Part shown: positions 21,114 through 30,986 of the stretch, piece by piece
Position numbering within the stretch: the first letter of the stretch is position 1
Layout: the number at the start of each line of letters is the position of its first letter
Assembly (NCBI RefSeq): GCF_000812875.1
Contig: NZ_JSYK01000002.1
Location: 1 to 64,000, forward strand
Reading direction: 5' to 3'
Origin: Kaistella solincola
Lineage (GTDB): Bacteria > Bacteroidota > Bacteroidia > Flavobacteriales > Weeksellaceae
DNA length: 64,000 nucleotides
Made by a program: the position numbers and the translations under genes
Notes under the pieces: model-generated
Seen by the model: only the letters and a program-made list of their open reading frames with translations
Database searches by the model: none
Told to the model about the DNA's origin: nothing

Positions 21114-22754
21114 TTATTTCCCAATGGCTTCTACAATTGGATTCCCAATGTTCCCGCTTGGAAACTGAATTCGCAATAACGACGATAACGTTGGTGCAAT
21201 ATCTGTCATGTGATACTCTTTGTTGGTTTCGCCCGGCTGAATCCCCCAACCCATAAAAATTAAAGGAATGTGAGAATCGTAGGAATTCCACGCGCCGTGC
21301 GTAGTTCCCAGTTTAGAATAAGTCGGCAACCAGGAATCGCGGTAAATCACCTGAATATCGCCGCTGCGCTGCCAGGTGTAACCGTTTACGATTCGGGAAC
21401 GTAAAGGCTCCGGAATTGTTGCTGCGCCGGCTTTTTTCATATCCACCGCAAATAAAACCGATTTGTCTTTGTTTAAAATATCGATGAGATATTGTTTTAC
21501 TTCGTCAGCATTTAATTTATTGTCATCAATGACCTGATCATCCAGATAAACCTGATTATTGGTTACTTTTGAAACCAATTTATCAGCTTTGAATTTGGTT
21601 TTCAGCTTTTCATTAAATTCTTTGTTGTCTTCGCCGTAAAATCCGGTCGCCATTTTATGTTCTGCCATAAAACCTTGTGCATGTGCGCCACCGTGATCAG
21701 CAGAAAGAAAAACAGTGTACTGATTTTTACCGACGGTTTTATCCAAATATTTGAAAAAATCCGTAAGGTCGCGGTCTAAGCGCAAATAAATATCTTCAAC
21801 CTCAATGGCATTGGGACCAAATTTATGTCCGCCGTAATCGGTGGAAGCTAAATTTACGGCAAGAAAATCGGTTATGGCATCGGCGCCCAAATTTTCACCT
21901 TTGATGGCTGCTTCCGCAGCTTTTATTGTCAAGGTATTTCCAAATGGTGTAGAACGGATGACGTCGCGGTTTGCCTGATAGTCTGCAGCAAGGTTACTGT
22001 ATGGAAAAGTTGGTGTTTTCGCGCTGCCAAGAAGTCCTTCCCACGGTGAATTATCCGGTGAACTTTCGATATATTCAGTGATCGGCAGCAAAGTATTCCA
22101 ACCATTTTTTACCAATTGATCAGGATTTTTCTGCGCATTGAAATCTTTCATCCATTTTGGTAAATCATTCATATAATAAGTGCTGGTGATGAAATTTCCG
22201 GTGGAATCATCAAACCAATACGCGCCAGTCGGATTGTGGCCCGCAGGTAAAATGGAAGCGCGGTCTTTCAGTGAAACTCCAACAACTTTAGCCTGAAAAT
22301 TGGTAGCCAACATCAGTTCATCCGTAATTGTGGTTGACCATAAATTTTTCGGTGAATGGCTGCCCGATTTTGTGCTTGTGCTTCCAACGGGCTGCACGCT
22401 TTCATCGGTTGTACAGTACACATTTTTTCCGGTTTTTTTATCGAACCAGTCGTTACCGGCGATGCCGTGAATTGCAGGAACGGAACCGGTATAAACCGTT
22501 GTGTGACCAACCGCGGTATAGGTCGGCACGTAATTAATATGAACATTATTCAGCGAATAACCTTCCTTCAGCAACTTTTTAAAACCATCGTTCTGGTATT
22601 TATCGTAATAGCGGTAGAGATAATCCCAGCGCATTTGGTCTACCACGAGGCCGACGACCAGTTTTGGTCTTTCCAGCTGTGGAGCTTTGCTTTTTTGGGC
22701 AGAAATGCCAGTAGAAATTACGGCAAGAAAAATGGCACAAACATTTTTAAACAT
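21114..22754 (-). CDS. pafA: PafA-type alkaline phosphatase
   Basis: 546 residues, the same length as the characterised phosphate-irrepressible PafA of Elizabethkingia meningoseptica. Signal peptide about 1-19. The alkaline phosphatase superfamily zinc site begins at VVDQ (D39). The nucleophile is T80 in VPTYTAVGHTT, followed by AGNDWFD (N101) and SLKDRA, whose K and R correspond to K162/R164 of PafA with a constant offset of one. SADHGGA supplies further zinc ligands. Expected periplasmic phosphomonoesterase. It has its own consensus promoter. Confidence 0.95.
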   Translation of the reverse strand: MFKNVCAIFLAVISTGISAQKSKAPQLERPKLVVGLVVDQMRWDYLYRYYDKYQNDGFKKLLKEGYSLNNVHINYVPTYTAVGHTTVYTGSVPAIHGIAGNDWFDKKTGKNVYCTTDESVQPVGSTSTKSGSHSPKNLWSTTITDELMLATNFQAKVVGVSLKDRASILPAGHNPTGAYWFDDSTGNFITSTYYMNDLPKWMKDFNAQKNPDQLVKNGWNTLLPITEYIESSPDNSPWEGLLGSAKTPTFPYSNLAADYQANRDVIRSTPFGNTLTIKAAEAAIKGENLGADAITDFLAVNLASTDYGGHKFGPNAIEVEDIYLRLDRDLTDFFKYLDKTVGKNQYTVFLSADHGGAHAQGFMAEHKMATGFYGEDNKEFNEKLKTKFKADKLVSKVTNNQVYLDDQVIDDNKLNADEVKQYLIDILNKDKSVLFAVDMKKAGAATIPEPLRSRIVNGYTWQRSGDIQVIYRDSWLPTYSKLGTTHGAWNSYDSHIPLIFMGWGIQPGETNKEYHMTDIAPTLSSLLRIQFPSGNIGNPIVEAIGK

Positions 22755-22787
22755 AATAAAAATTTAATGATGGTCGAATATTAAAGA

Positions 22788-22818
22788 CAAATTTAAGGGT
22801 TTAAATATTAAGACCAAA
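22788..22818 (-). promoter_or_regulatory. pafA promoter
   Basis: Minus-strand TTTG (22815-22818), a 19-nt spacer and TAAATTTG (22788-22795): a full consensus match, 33 nt before the ATG. Confidence 0.75.
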
Positions 22819-22875
22819 TGAACTTTTGGTGAAATACATTTGCTAAATCACAAAAAAACGGTCTTTTTGCCCGGA

Positions 22876-22907
22876 AAAAAAACGCACCTTATAAAAGATG
22901 CGTTTTT
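22876..22907 (-). terminator. mdh terminator
   Basis: AAAAACGCA / TGCGTTTTT stem with a 12-nt loop, just after the mdh stop on the minus strand. The reverse strand ends in a T-run. Confidence 0.75.
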
Positions 22908-22925
22908 AAATATATTTTTAATTCC

Positions 22926-23852
22926 TTAGAACTTCAAATCACCATTCACTTCACGAACTGCTTTTGCAGCGGTGGCGAATTTTTCTTTTTCAGCGTCTGT
23001 TAAACTGATTTCCACGATTTTTTCAACGCCATTTGCGCCGATAATTGCCGGAACGCCAAGACAAATATCGCTTTGACCATATTCACCGTCCAGCATCAGC
23101 GAGCAAGGAATCATTTTTTTGTGGTCGCATAAAATTGCCTGAACCATCACAGAAACCGCGGCTCCCGGTGCATACCACGCAGAAGTTCCCAATAATTTGG
23201 TTAAAGTTGCACCACCAACTTTGGTTTCTTCTTCTACGTAAGCCTGTTTTTCCTCGTTCAAGAATTCAGTTACTGGAACGCCATTTCGTGTTGCTTTGCT
23301 CATCAAAGGTAACATTCCGGTGTCGCTGTGCGCTGCGATTACCATTCCGTCAACGTCTGAAATCGGGCATTCCAACGCTTCTGCCAATCTGTATTTGAAA
23401 CGTGCAGAATCCAGCGCGCCACCCATTCCGATGATTTGGTTTTTCGGTAATCCGGAAGTTTTGTGCACCAAGTACGCCATTGTATCCATCGGGTTTGAAA
23501 CTACGATGATGATGACGTCCGGTGAATGTTTTACCAAATTTGCAGTTACGTCTTTAACAATTCCGGCATTGATTCCGATCAATTCTTCACGAGTCATCCC
23601 CGGCTTTCTTGGAATTCCGGAAGTAATTACGGCAACTTTAGATCCTGCAGTTTTGCTGTAATCCCCTGTTGTGCCTGTAATTTTGGTATCGAAACCATTC
23701 AGAGAAGCGGTTTGCATTAAATCCATCGCCTTACCTTCGGCAAAACCTTCTTTAATATCAACCAGAACAACTTCTGCTGCGAAATCTTTCATCGCGATGT
23801 ATTCTGCGCAACTTGCGCCTACTGCTCCTGCTCCTACTACGGTAACTTTCAT
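22926..23852 (-). CDS. mdh: Malate dehydrogenase (LDH-like type)
   Basis: 308 residues. Interconverts malate and oxaloacetate with NAD in the TCA cycle. Rossmann loop GAGAVGASCA (7-16), substrate arginine loop IPRKPGMTREE (80-90), GGALDSARFK with catalytic D148, and AHSDTGM with catalytic H175. The PRKPGM loop with R rather than Q separates malate from lactate dehydrogenases. Monocistronic between its promoter and terminator. Confidence 0.96.
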   Translation of the reverse strand: MKVTVVGAGAVGASCAEYIAMKDFAAEVVLVDIKEGFAEGKAMDLMQTASLNGFDTKITGTTGDYSKTAGSKVAVITSGIPRKPGMTREELIGINAGIVKDVTANLVKHSPDVIIIVVSNPMDTMAYLVHKTSGLPKNQIIGMGGALDSARFKYRLAEALECPISDVDGMVIAAHSDTGMLPLMSKATRNGVPVTEFLNEEKQAYVEEETKVGGATLTKLLGTSAWYAPGAAVSVMVQAILCDHKKMIPCSLMLDGEYGQSDICLGVPAIIGANGVEKIVEISLTDAEKEKFATAAKAVREVNGDLKF

Positions 23853-23966
23853 AATTGTAAATTTATTTTTTTAATGATGTATGGAACCCTACGGCTTCAT
23901 TAATTATTTTTTATCCAAAGAAAAACGTAAAAATTAGCCGTTTTAACCCGGAATTTTTTATGAACC

Positions 23967-23998
23967 CAAATTTACAAAATGTTAAAGTTTTGACCAAT
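23967..23998 (-). promoter_or_regulatory. mdh promoter
   Basis: Minus-strand ATTG (23995-23998), a 20-nt spacer and TAAATTTG (23967-23974). It lies 115 nt before the ATG, leaving a leader that contains one dispersed repeat unit (23934-23960). Confidence 0.6.
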
Positions 23999-24131
23999 TT
24001 TGTTCCGATGAAGTTTTAAATAAAAAATTCGGCCTTTTTCTCATCTAAAAACTGAATTGCTGCCATCGGTTTTTTTTACCTTACATCAACGGTTTCAAGG
24101 CTGATATGTTCTAAATTTGTTTAAAATATAG

Positions 24132-24953
24132 ATGATTATGGGTTTCACAAACCGACTTCACGAAGGCTATTCCAACCGAAAGTTTGATATCGACAAGAAA
24201 AAAATTGAGAGCTTTATCGACCGATTTTTCCGTTTTATCTTTTTTTTAGAACTTCAAAGATGTTCGGAATACAGTGACATTGAAGCACGTTTGAACAGTT
24301 TTAAAAGCGAGTTTAATGAAATCCTTTTTTCCGTAACCGCAAAAAATGAAGAAGCGGAAACAGAAATTTTCTTTAAAAGTTTCCCCGAAATTTATGAGTC
24401 GCTTAAAAACGATGCAAAAGCAATTTTCGATAATGATCCCGCGGCGCAAAGCATTGAGGAAGTCATGTTTTCCTATCCCGGTTTTTTTGCCATCGCCGTT
24501 TACCGTTTCGCACACGAACTTTATAATAATAAAATTCCTTTAATCCCGCGCATCTGGACGGAATTGGCGCACAGTAAAACCGGCATCGATATTAATCCCG
24601 GCGCAAAAATCGGGGAGAATTTCTTCATCGATCACGGCACCGGCATCGTCATCGGTGAAACTACGGTCATCGGAAATAATGTTAAAATTTATCAGGGCGT
24701 CACCTTAGGCGCGCATTTTGTCGCTAAAGAACTGGCGAATGTAAAGCGCCATCCGACAATTGAAAACGGCGCTGTAATTTATGCAAATGCTACTATTCTC
24801 GGCGGAAATACTGTGATTGGTGAAAATTCTGTCATCGGCGGAAACGTTTGGATCACCGAAAGTGTGCCTGCGAATTCTGTGGTTTTTCACAAAGGTCAGG
24901 TTACGGTAAAAAATAAATTTCCGGCAAATGAGCCTATTATTTTCAGTATTTAA
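24132..24953 (+). CDS. cysE: Serine O-acetyltransferase
   Basis: 273 residues. Acetylates L-serine with acetyl-CoA, the first step of cysteine synthesis. A helical N-terminal part (to about 150) includes [14 protein letters not shown], then a left-handed beta-helix: [20 protein letters not shown] (with catalytic D-H pair), GVTLGAHF and [27 protein letters not shown] at 24112-24119 is a -7 box 12 nt before the ATG, so the leader is very short. cysK follows 59 nt downstream, and the two products form the cysteine synthase complex. Confidence 0.93.
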   Translation: MIMGFTNRLHEGYSNRKFDIDKKKIESFIDRFFRFIFFLELQRCSEYSDIEARLNSFKSEFNEILFSVTAKNEEAETEIFFKSFPEIYESLKNDAKAIFDNDPAAQSIEEVMFSYPGFFAIAVYRFAHELYNNKIPLIPRIWTELAHSKTGIDINPGAKIGENFFIDHGTGIVIGETTVIGNNVKIYQGVTLGAHFVAKELANVKRHPTIENGAVIYANATILGGNTVIGENSVIGGNVWITESVPANSVVFHKGQVTVKNKFPANEPIIFSI

Positions 24954-25012
24954 AAATTAAAAAAAGCACATTTAAACCCCGAAAAAACATTAAAATCTTA
25001 AAAACCCATTTT

Positions 25013-25942
25013 ATGAAACTGAATAATATATTAGAAGCCATCGGCAATACGCCAGTTGTAAGATTGAACAACATTTTCCCGGATCACGAAGTCTGGATGA
25101 AACTGGAAAAGCAAAATCCTGGCGGAAGCATCAAAGACCGCATCGCTTTGGCAATGATTGAAAAAGCGGAAGAGGAAGGCAAAATCAATAAGGACACCGT
25201 AATTATAGAACCGACTTCGGGAAATACCGGCGTTGGTCTGGCGATGGTTTGCGCGGTGAAAGGTTATAAACTGGTTTTGGTAATGCCTGAAAGTATGAGT
25301 GTGGAGCGTAGAAAACTCATGAGTTCTTATGGAGCGCAGTTTGTGTTGACGCCAAAGGAAAAAGGCACTTCGGGCGCAATTGCGAAAGCAACCGAGATGG
25401 CGCAGGAAATAGAAAACTCGTGGATTCCTCAACAATTTGAAAATGAAGCTAACCCGGAAATTCACGCAAACACTACCGCACAGGAGATTTTGAATGATTT
25501 CCCCGAAGGTCTTGATTATTTGATTACCGGCGTGGGGACCGGCGGTCATATTACCGGCGTAACCGAAGTTTTAAAGGAAAAATTCCCAAATCTTCAAAGT
25601 TTTGCGGTGGAACCGAAAGATTCCGCGGTGATTTCCGGCGGTCCGTCCGGTCCGCACCCGATCCAGGGAATTGGTGCCGGCTTTGTACCAAAAGTTTTGA
25701 ATACCGAAATCCTGAGCGGAGTTATACAGATTGAAAAAGACGAAGCTTTTGAATTTACAAAAAGACTCGGCAGAGAAGAAGGAATTTTAGCCGGAATTTC
25801 CACCGGATCTTCAGCTGCGGCGGTTTCTAAAAAACTAGCTGACATCCCGAAAGGCTCAAGAATTCTTACTTTTAATTATGACACCGGCGAACGCTATTGG
25901 TCGGTGGACGGGCTTTTCGAAGAAAACGAATATCAAGGCTAA
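25013..25942 (+). CDS. cysK: Cysteine synthase (O-acetylserine sulfhydrylase)
   Basis: 309 residues. Uses O-acetylserine and sulfide to make cysteine. [15 protein letters not shown] gives PLP lysine K41, [11 protein letters not shown] is the asparagine loop, [10 protein letters not shown] binds phosphate, and [10 protein letters not shown] closes the PLP site. It is in an operon with cysE, which supplies its substrate. CysM-type isozymes cannot be wholly excluded on sequence alone. Confidence 0.93.
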   Translation: MKLNNILEAIGNTPVVRLNNIFPDHEVWMKLEKQNPGGSIKDRIALAMIEKAEEEGKINKDTVIIEPTSGNTGVGLAMVCAVKGYKLVLVMPESMSVERRKLMSSYGAQFVLTPKEKGTSGAIAKATEMAQEIENSWIPQQFENEANPEIHANTTAQEILNDFPEGLDYLITGVGTGGHITGVTEVLKEKFPNLQSFAVEPKDSAVISGGPSGPHPIQGIGAGFVPKVLNTEILSGVIQIEKDEAFEFTKRLGREEGILAGISTGSSAAAVSKKLADIPKGSRILTFNYDTGERYWSVDGLFEENEYQG

Positions 25943-25967
25943 ATAAAATTCAGCTTTAGAAAAATCA

Positions 25968-25997
25968 AAAAAATCCTGCTTTAAGCGGGATTTTTTT
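25968..25997. terminator. Bidirectional terminator between cysK and the Fpg/Nei gene
   Basis: Stem AAATCCTGC / GCGGGATTT around TTTAA, flanked by A-run and T-run. It overlaps the last codons of the convergent glycosylase gene. Confidence 0.75.
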
Positions 25998-26733
25998 CTG
26001 CATACAGTTTCTGGCATTTGGGGCAGATGTAAGTTTTGCGTTTTACTTTTCCCATTTTGTCAATCACGACAAGTTCCGATTTGTCTTTCGGGCAGATTTT
26101 TTTGCCGTAAATCAGGGCTTTTTCTTTAACGTCATCGGTTTTAATGCGATTTAAGAATTCTTCAGCGTAGTCCACCACCATTTTTAGCAGGAAAACGAGC
26201 TTTTTTTCCGGTATATCTTTAATAATACTCGCTGGGTGAATTTTCGCGTGATACATCACCTCAACACGAATTATATTCCCCACGCCTGCAAATAAGGTTT
26301 GATCCATCAAAACATCACCGATTGTCTCGTTAGCGTGCTTGGTCTGCAATTCATTAATAATAAATTCCGGGTCAAATTCAGGTTTTAAAATATCGGTTTT
26401 GAAATTGAAATGATCGCGTGGTTTTCCTTCATATAATTTGGTTTTCGCGATATAGAAGTTGATTTCTTCGGAACCGAAATGCAGCGCAAAACTTGCATTC
26501 ACTTTTTTTCGTTTGTTCACCAACATACGTCCGAAGAGGCCAAGATGAACGCCAACGAAGAAATCTTTAAATACAAAGAGCAGGTTTTTGCCGTAGGTTT
26601 CAATATCTTCAAGTTTGATATTAACGATTTTGGATTTGTCCATTTCGCCGTAGCCTGAAGCTTCGGTAACGGTTTTACCTTTGTAGCGAAGCAGCTTATT
26701 TTTCAGCGAAAGTATGGACGGTCCTTCTGGCAT
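25981..26733 (-). CDS. Fpg/Nei family DNA glycosylase
   Basis: 250 residues. Bifunctional base-excision glycosylase/AP lyase fold. MPEGPS supplies the catalytic P2-E3 pair, and MDQTLFAGVGNIIRVEVMYH is the helix-two-turn-helix. The C-terminal zinc finger reads ICPKDKSEL...YICPKCQKLY: the second CxxC is intact but the first has C-P-K-D, so one of four expected cysteine ligands is an aspartate here. Substrate range (8-oxoG or oxidised pyrimidines) is not decided by the sequence. Confidence 0.85.
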   Translation of the reverse strand: MPEGPSILSLKNKLLRYKGKTVTEASGYGEMDKSKIVNIKLEDIETYGKNLLFVFKDFFVGVHLGLFGRMLVNKRKKVNASFALHFGSEEINFYIAKTKLYEGKPRDHFNFKTDILKPEFDPEFIINELQTKHANETIGDVLMDQTLFAGVGNIIRVEVMYHAKIHPASIIKDIPEKKLVFLLKMVVDYAEEFLNRIKTDDVKEKALIYGKKICPKDKSELVVIDKMGKVKRKTYICPKCQKLYAEKNPA

Positions 26734-26885
26734 ATTGTGTTTTTTAGGCGTTAAAAGCGGAAATTTTTCTGAATTTCTAAACTAATGATATTTCAGAGAA
26801 AGCATCTTTCGAATTTACGGAATAGGTATTTACTGCACAAGATTTGTAAAATATTTGCCGCTGAAACGGCATTTTTTTCAAAATA

Positions 26886-26912
26886 AAAAGACTGCCTTTG
26901 CAGACAGTCTTC
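26886..26912 (-). terminator. Terminator of the SprB-repeat protein gene
   Basis: AAGACTG / CAGTCTT stem with a 10-nt loop, followed on the minus strand by a T-rich run, 21 nt after the stop codon. Confidence 0.7.
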
Positions 26913-26932
26913 CTAATGATGAGTTTTTATGG

Positions 26933-29593
26933 TTATTTTTTAATAATGAGTTTCAGCGTTTTTTCCATGGTTGCAGTTTTCACTTTCACGATGTAAACTC
27001 CACCCGGAAGCATATAATTGCTGGCACTTACGCTGGCTTTGTTACCATTTCTGACCACTTTGCTGCTGTAATCTGCCATCATTTTACCACCAAAATCGAA
27101 CACCTGAACGACAACCGTACTATTACGGTCTGCATCAAATTTAATATTGAATTCTCCGTTCGACGGATTTGGATAAAGTGTGACTTCGCTTGCAACTTTC
27201 GGTAATTCCGGAGTTACAACTGCTGCCGATGCGACGACTGTGTTTGAAGCATCAGGACAAGGGCAGGTTAACAATCCATTATCCACTTTTCCACCGTCGT
27301 AATTGTTGTTTATTCCGTCCACCATTCCATTGATTTCAGCAGCAGAATACGTTGACATTCCACCCAAAGCTTTGTTGGCTTCAGCAAGAACCTGGTAAAC
27401 GCTCCAGCCTGCGAATGTGCCTGAAACCACTACCATATCACCAAGTTTTTTTGTGGATGGTGAGAAGCTTGCGACATACTCATCAAATCTGATGTTTAAA
27501 GTAAGCGCTACGGTTTGACCTGCTAAAACATTGCTATAAGAAGCACCAGGATTCGTCATGGTTCCCGGATTCAGCGCTCTTGGTGTTGATCCGCTTGGCA
27601 AGAAATCTTCAACTGCTTTTGCAGAAGTAAGTTTCAACCATTTGGTGCCTGCACCTACTGTTAAACCTGTTTGGAAAGCACCTGCAAAATATTGGTCTCT
27701 GTAAGCGCCCCAGTTTTTACCTGCAGCTTTCGCGCCCCAGCCGCCTTGAGTTACAGTGGTAAATTTACCGCAATCAATTGCTTTCACGGTACCACTTGCA
27801 GTAGCTGTACAGCCGTTCGCATCGGTTACGGTTACGGTGAACGGTCCTGCCGGTAATTTAGCAGATGAGCCGGTTTCACCATTGGACCAAAGGTAAGTGT
27901 ACATTGGTGTTCCGCCGCTTGCTGCTACGCTAACGTTATTTGCGGAGCTTGAACATGGCACTTCTGTAATCGTCAGTTTAAGTGATAATGGGGTTGGTTC
28001 ATTGATGGTAATGGATTTTGTGGCTTCACAACCATTTTCGTCCTTCACGGTATAGGAATAAGTTCCTGCTTTTACGGTAAATGTTCCGGTCCCGGTAAAG
28101 GCACCAGTTCCACCAGTTGCTGTTACGGTTACCGTTGCATCACCACCATTGCAAGCAATTGGAGTTGCCTGAATATCTACCATAATTGGTCTAGGTTCAG
28201 AAATGGTTATTGATTTTGTGGCTTCGCAACCGTTTTCATCTTTCACGGTATAGGAATATGTTCCTGCTTTCACGGTGAATGTTCCGGTTCCTGTAAAGGC
28301 ACCAGTTCCACCAGTTGCTGTTACGGTAACTGTGGCATCGCCGCCGTTACATGAAATTGGAGTTGCCTGAACATCCATTACAATAGCGTCCGGCTCTGAT
28401 ATCGTAATTGATTTCGAAGCTTCACAACCGTTTTCATCTCTTACTGTATAAGAATACGTTCCGGCTTTCACGGTAAATGTTCCAGTTCCGGTATAAGAAA
28501 CAGTTCCGCCGGTTGCAGTTACCGTTACGGTCGCATCACCACCGTTACAGGAAATTGGTGTTGCCTGAACATCTACAACAAGTTGTGTTGGTTCGGAAAT
28601 AGTAATGGATTTTGTTGCTTCGCAACCGTTTTCATCTTTTACAGTATAAGAATACGTTCCCGCTTTTACGGTAAACGTTCCGATTCCGGTATACGAGCCG
28701 GTGCCACCAGTGGCTGTTACGGTAACTGTAGAATTACCACCGAAGCACGAAATTGGAGTTGCAGAAACATTAATATCTAATTTATCAGGTTGCGTAATAG
28801 TAACGGTTTTGCTGGTAGAACAACTGCCGTCTGTCACGGTAAAAGTATAGGTGCCAGCGCCTTTTGCAAAATCACCTGTACCCGTTGTAGCAGAGGAGCC
28901 ACCGGTAGCTGTAACATGAACCATCGTGGTACTACCGAAACATTTTATAGGATCGTAATTCACCTGAATTTCCAGCATGCAACATTTCAGATAACCTAAA
29001 TCTCTGTTTCCTTCGTCATAATTTTCATTTATTGCAGTCGCAGCTTCATTAAACTGTGTAGCGGAATAAGCTGATGTACCACAACCGCCCATAAAATTAT
29101 TGGCCATCTCTAAAAACTGATTTACCGTTTTTCCGGCAAACGGACCGCTCATAAAAACATATTCACCTAATGTAACGGTCGGTGAGGAAAAGTTAGAGTC
29201 ATAACTGTCAAACTGAACCGCCAACATTACAGAAACCAACTGGCCCGCTAATGTATTTGAATAGCTGGCACCCGGATTGGTATAGTTTGCTCCCAGAGCG
29301 GACGATGTTCCACCAGAAGGTAAAAAATCGGTTACGGCCGCTGGCGAGGTCAGTTTTAACTGATAGCCGGTAGCGCACCCTAAAGTAAGGCCGTCAGGAA
29401 AAGCTTTGTTAAAATTATCATACATGTAACTCACATGAGGATTATCCGGATTGGGTGCACCCCAACCGCCCTGCGTAAGTGTATAGCCCTGACAGTTAGT
29501 GGTCTGGGCTGAAAAGTTGGTAGTAGACAGGAAGAACAAAAATAACAAACTGGAGAGTTGTTTAAACTTTTTAAAATAAAAATGTGTATTCAT
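26933..29593 (-). CDS. T9SS-secreted SprB-repeat surface protein
   Basis: 886 residues. Signal peptide about 1-29. A module of about 180 residues starting TQGGWG (41-) is followed by six SprB-type modules (about 215-600), of which the middle four are nearly identical 66-residue units (core TPISCNGGDATVTVTATGG and GTYSYTVKDENGCEATKSI). A second copy of the TQGGWG module follows (about 610-790), then a type A T9SS sorting domain (LYPNPSNGEFNI ... GGVYIVKV). It should be secreted across the outer membrane and anchored or released. SprB in F. johnsoniae is a gliding adhesin; an adhesive or structural role is an inference. Confidence 0.88.
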   Translation of the reverse strand: MNTHFYFKKFKQLSSLLFLFFLSTTNFSAQTTNCQGYTLTQGGWGAPNPDNPHVSYMYDNFNKAFPDGLTLGCATGYQLKLTSPAAVTDFLPSGGTSSALGANYTNPGASYSNTLAGQLVSVMLAVQFDSYDSNFSSPTVTLGEYVFMSGPFAGKTVNQFLEMANNFMGGCGTSAYSATQFNEAATAINENYDEGNRDLGYLKCCMLEIQVNYDPIKCFGSTTMVHVTATGGSSATTGTGDFAKGAGTYTFTVTDGSCSTSKTVTITQPDKLDINVSATPISCFGGNSTVTVTATGGTGSYTGIGTFTVKAGTYSYTVKDENGCEATKSITISEPTQLVVDVQATPISCNGGDATVTVTATGGTVSYTGTGTFTVKAGTYSYTVRDENGCEASKSITISEPDAIVMDVQATPISCNGGDATVTVTATGGTGAFTGTGTFTVKAGTYSYTVKDENGCEATKSITISEPRPIMVDIQATPIACNGGDATVTVTATGGTGAFTGTGTFTVKAGTYSYTVKDENGCEATKSITINEPTPLSLKLTITEVPCSSSANNVSVAASGGTPMYTYLWSNGETGSSAKLPAGPFTVTVTDANGCTATASGTVKAIDCGKFTTVTQGGWGAKAAGKNWGAYRDQYFAGAFQTGLTVGAGTKWLKLTSAKAVEDFLPSGSTPRALNPGTMTNPGASYSNVLAGQTVALTLNIRFDEYVASFSPSTKKLGDMVVVSGTFAGWSVYQVLAEANKALGGMSTYSAAEINGMVDGINNNYDGGKVDNGLLTCPCPDASNTVVASAAVVTPELPKVASEVTLYPNPSNGEFNIKFDADRNSTVVVQVFDFGGKMMADYSSKVVRNGNKASVSASNYMLPGGVYIVKVKTATMEKTLKLIIKK
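27990..28790 (-). repeat. 198-bp coding tandem repeat (SprB units)
   Basis: Four near-identical 198-bp units; the GATTTTGTGGCTTC-like string recurs at about 28010, 28206, 28404 and 28602. They encode the four 66-residue modules. High DNA identity points to recent expansion or ongoing homogenisation. Confidence 0.85.
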
Positions 29594-30252
29594 CTTTAGT
29601 GTTTTAAAAATAAGATAGAGGGTAGAGCGTCGAAGCTCAGAACTTTCGTCGTGGAAAAAATACCGAAAAATAAATGCGATTAGTAGCGCCCCGATGGGAA
29701 ACTATTCAATTAACCGGCGACGTTGCGTACTCCACTTAATAAGAGGCTTTAGCACCAACCGTTCACTTAAAGTGTAGTTTTTGCAGTGATTGATCTTGTA
29801 ATAAATCGATGTCATAATACAAAACTTGAGGAATTAAATCCGGAAAAAATCTGTTCAGATGAAACCAATTAAAGGGTATAGAAAATCGGATTTAAAATCC
29901 TGTGAAAGCGTACTTTCAAAAAAAATGTCACAAACTGCAGATAAAGTAAACGATGCCAACTTTACGAAGAATAAAATAAATTTCCTTTTTTCATGCTTAT
30001 GGTGTTTTTTGGTTTTTTAGTAATTCAAAGTTAGAGACTTATCAACCAAGTAAAATTGGTGATTAGACCCAAAAACATCTAATAAACAACGGTATCTTCA
30101 CTAAAAGTAAAAATTTTGCAAATTTTGGCAAAATTTTTTTCCTTTTGATGAAAGAATAATAAGAATTTTTACACAATTCGGGAATTTTGGTCAAAAGCTG
30201 TTTAAGCTAAAATTAAAAAAAATGGTAAAAAAGGCGGAAATTTTTTATCAAT
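29594..30252. other. 659-nt gene-free gap, possible long leader
   Basis: No coding ORF. A minus-strand -7 box TAACTTTG is at 30026-30033 with a poor -33 region; if used, it would give a leader of about 425 nt for the SprB-repeat gene. A G/C-richer block (29625-29775) contains the near-palindrome GAGCGTCGAAGCTC and several short complementary segments. A dispersed repeat unit ends the gap (30222-30247). Confidence 0.4.
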
Positions 30253-30915
30253 TCAATAAATCGGCAACCATTTCCGGAAGGTGTAAATCATCAGAAAAAG
30301 CCAGGAATAACCGAGACAAACGCCGCCCAAAACATCGCTGGGATAATGCACGCCCAGGTAAATTCGGCTGAAACCAATCATCAGTGAAAGTAAAACCAGA
30401 AACGTCATCATCGCGTATTTCCAGATTTTCGGCAAATCGGTTAACCAGACAAAATACGCCAGGATGCCATAAAAAATAAAACTGAAAGTAGCGTGACCAC
30501 TCGGGAAACTGAAGCCTTCTTCCGGATTCAGCAGTGGATATGGCGGGCGTGGTCTGGCAAAAAACATTTTCATTAAATAAATAATCAGCAATCCGCCGCT
30601 GCCTGCGACAAAACTGAAAAAAGCGCGCCGGTAATCCTTCACCAAAATAAAAATAATAATGAGCGCCGGATATGCAATTTTCATCAACGACACTGAGGAA
30701 AGCTCAGTAAACGCTGACATATAGCCGGTTGCGCCGGGATTGATGAGGTGATAACGCACCAAATCGAAAATTAAAAAATCTACCTTCTCTTCCTTTTCCA
30801 GCAGAACTTCGTCCGTAATTTCCGCAAAAATAAACAGCGCGAGTGCAAAAAAGAACAGCGAAAGCAAGAGTTTCGCTGAAGAATTTTTATAGAAATTTTT
30901 GAAAAAATCAATCAT
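30253..30915 (-). CDS. PAP2-family membrane phosphatase
   Basis: 220 residues, about six membrane helices. All three PAP2 motifs are present: KMFFARPRPP (KxxxxxxRP), FPSGHATFSF (PSGH) and SRIYLGVHYPSD (SRxxxxxHxxxD). Such enzymes dephosphorylate undecaprenyl pyrophosphate, phosphatidylglycerophosphate or phosphatidate on the periplasmic face. Which substrate applies is not decided here. The start region coincides with a dispersed repeat unit. Confidence 0.9.
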   Translation of the reverse strand: MIDFFKNFYKNSSAKLLLSLFFFALALFIFAEITDEVLLEKEEKVDFLIFDLVRYHLINPGATGYMSAFTELSSVSLMKIAYPALIIIFILVKDYRRAFFSFVAGSGGLLIIYLMKMFFARPRPPYPLLNPEEGFSFPSGHATFSFIFYGILAYFVWLTDLPKIWKYAMMTFLVLLSLMIGFSRIYLGVHYPSDVLGGVCLGYSWLFLMIYTFRKWLPIY

Positions 30916-30986
30916 TTAGCGGCAAATTTTTTCGAAATTATCAAAATCCGTGCTTAAAGCAGTTAAAAAATGTGAGTCAGCAATTG

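Noticed and set aside
27990-28790. Regular 198-bp repeats resembling a CRISPR-like array
   Set aside because: The unit is too long and is in frame inside a T9SS protein; there are no spacers and no cas genes.
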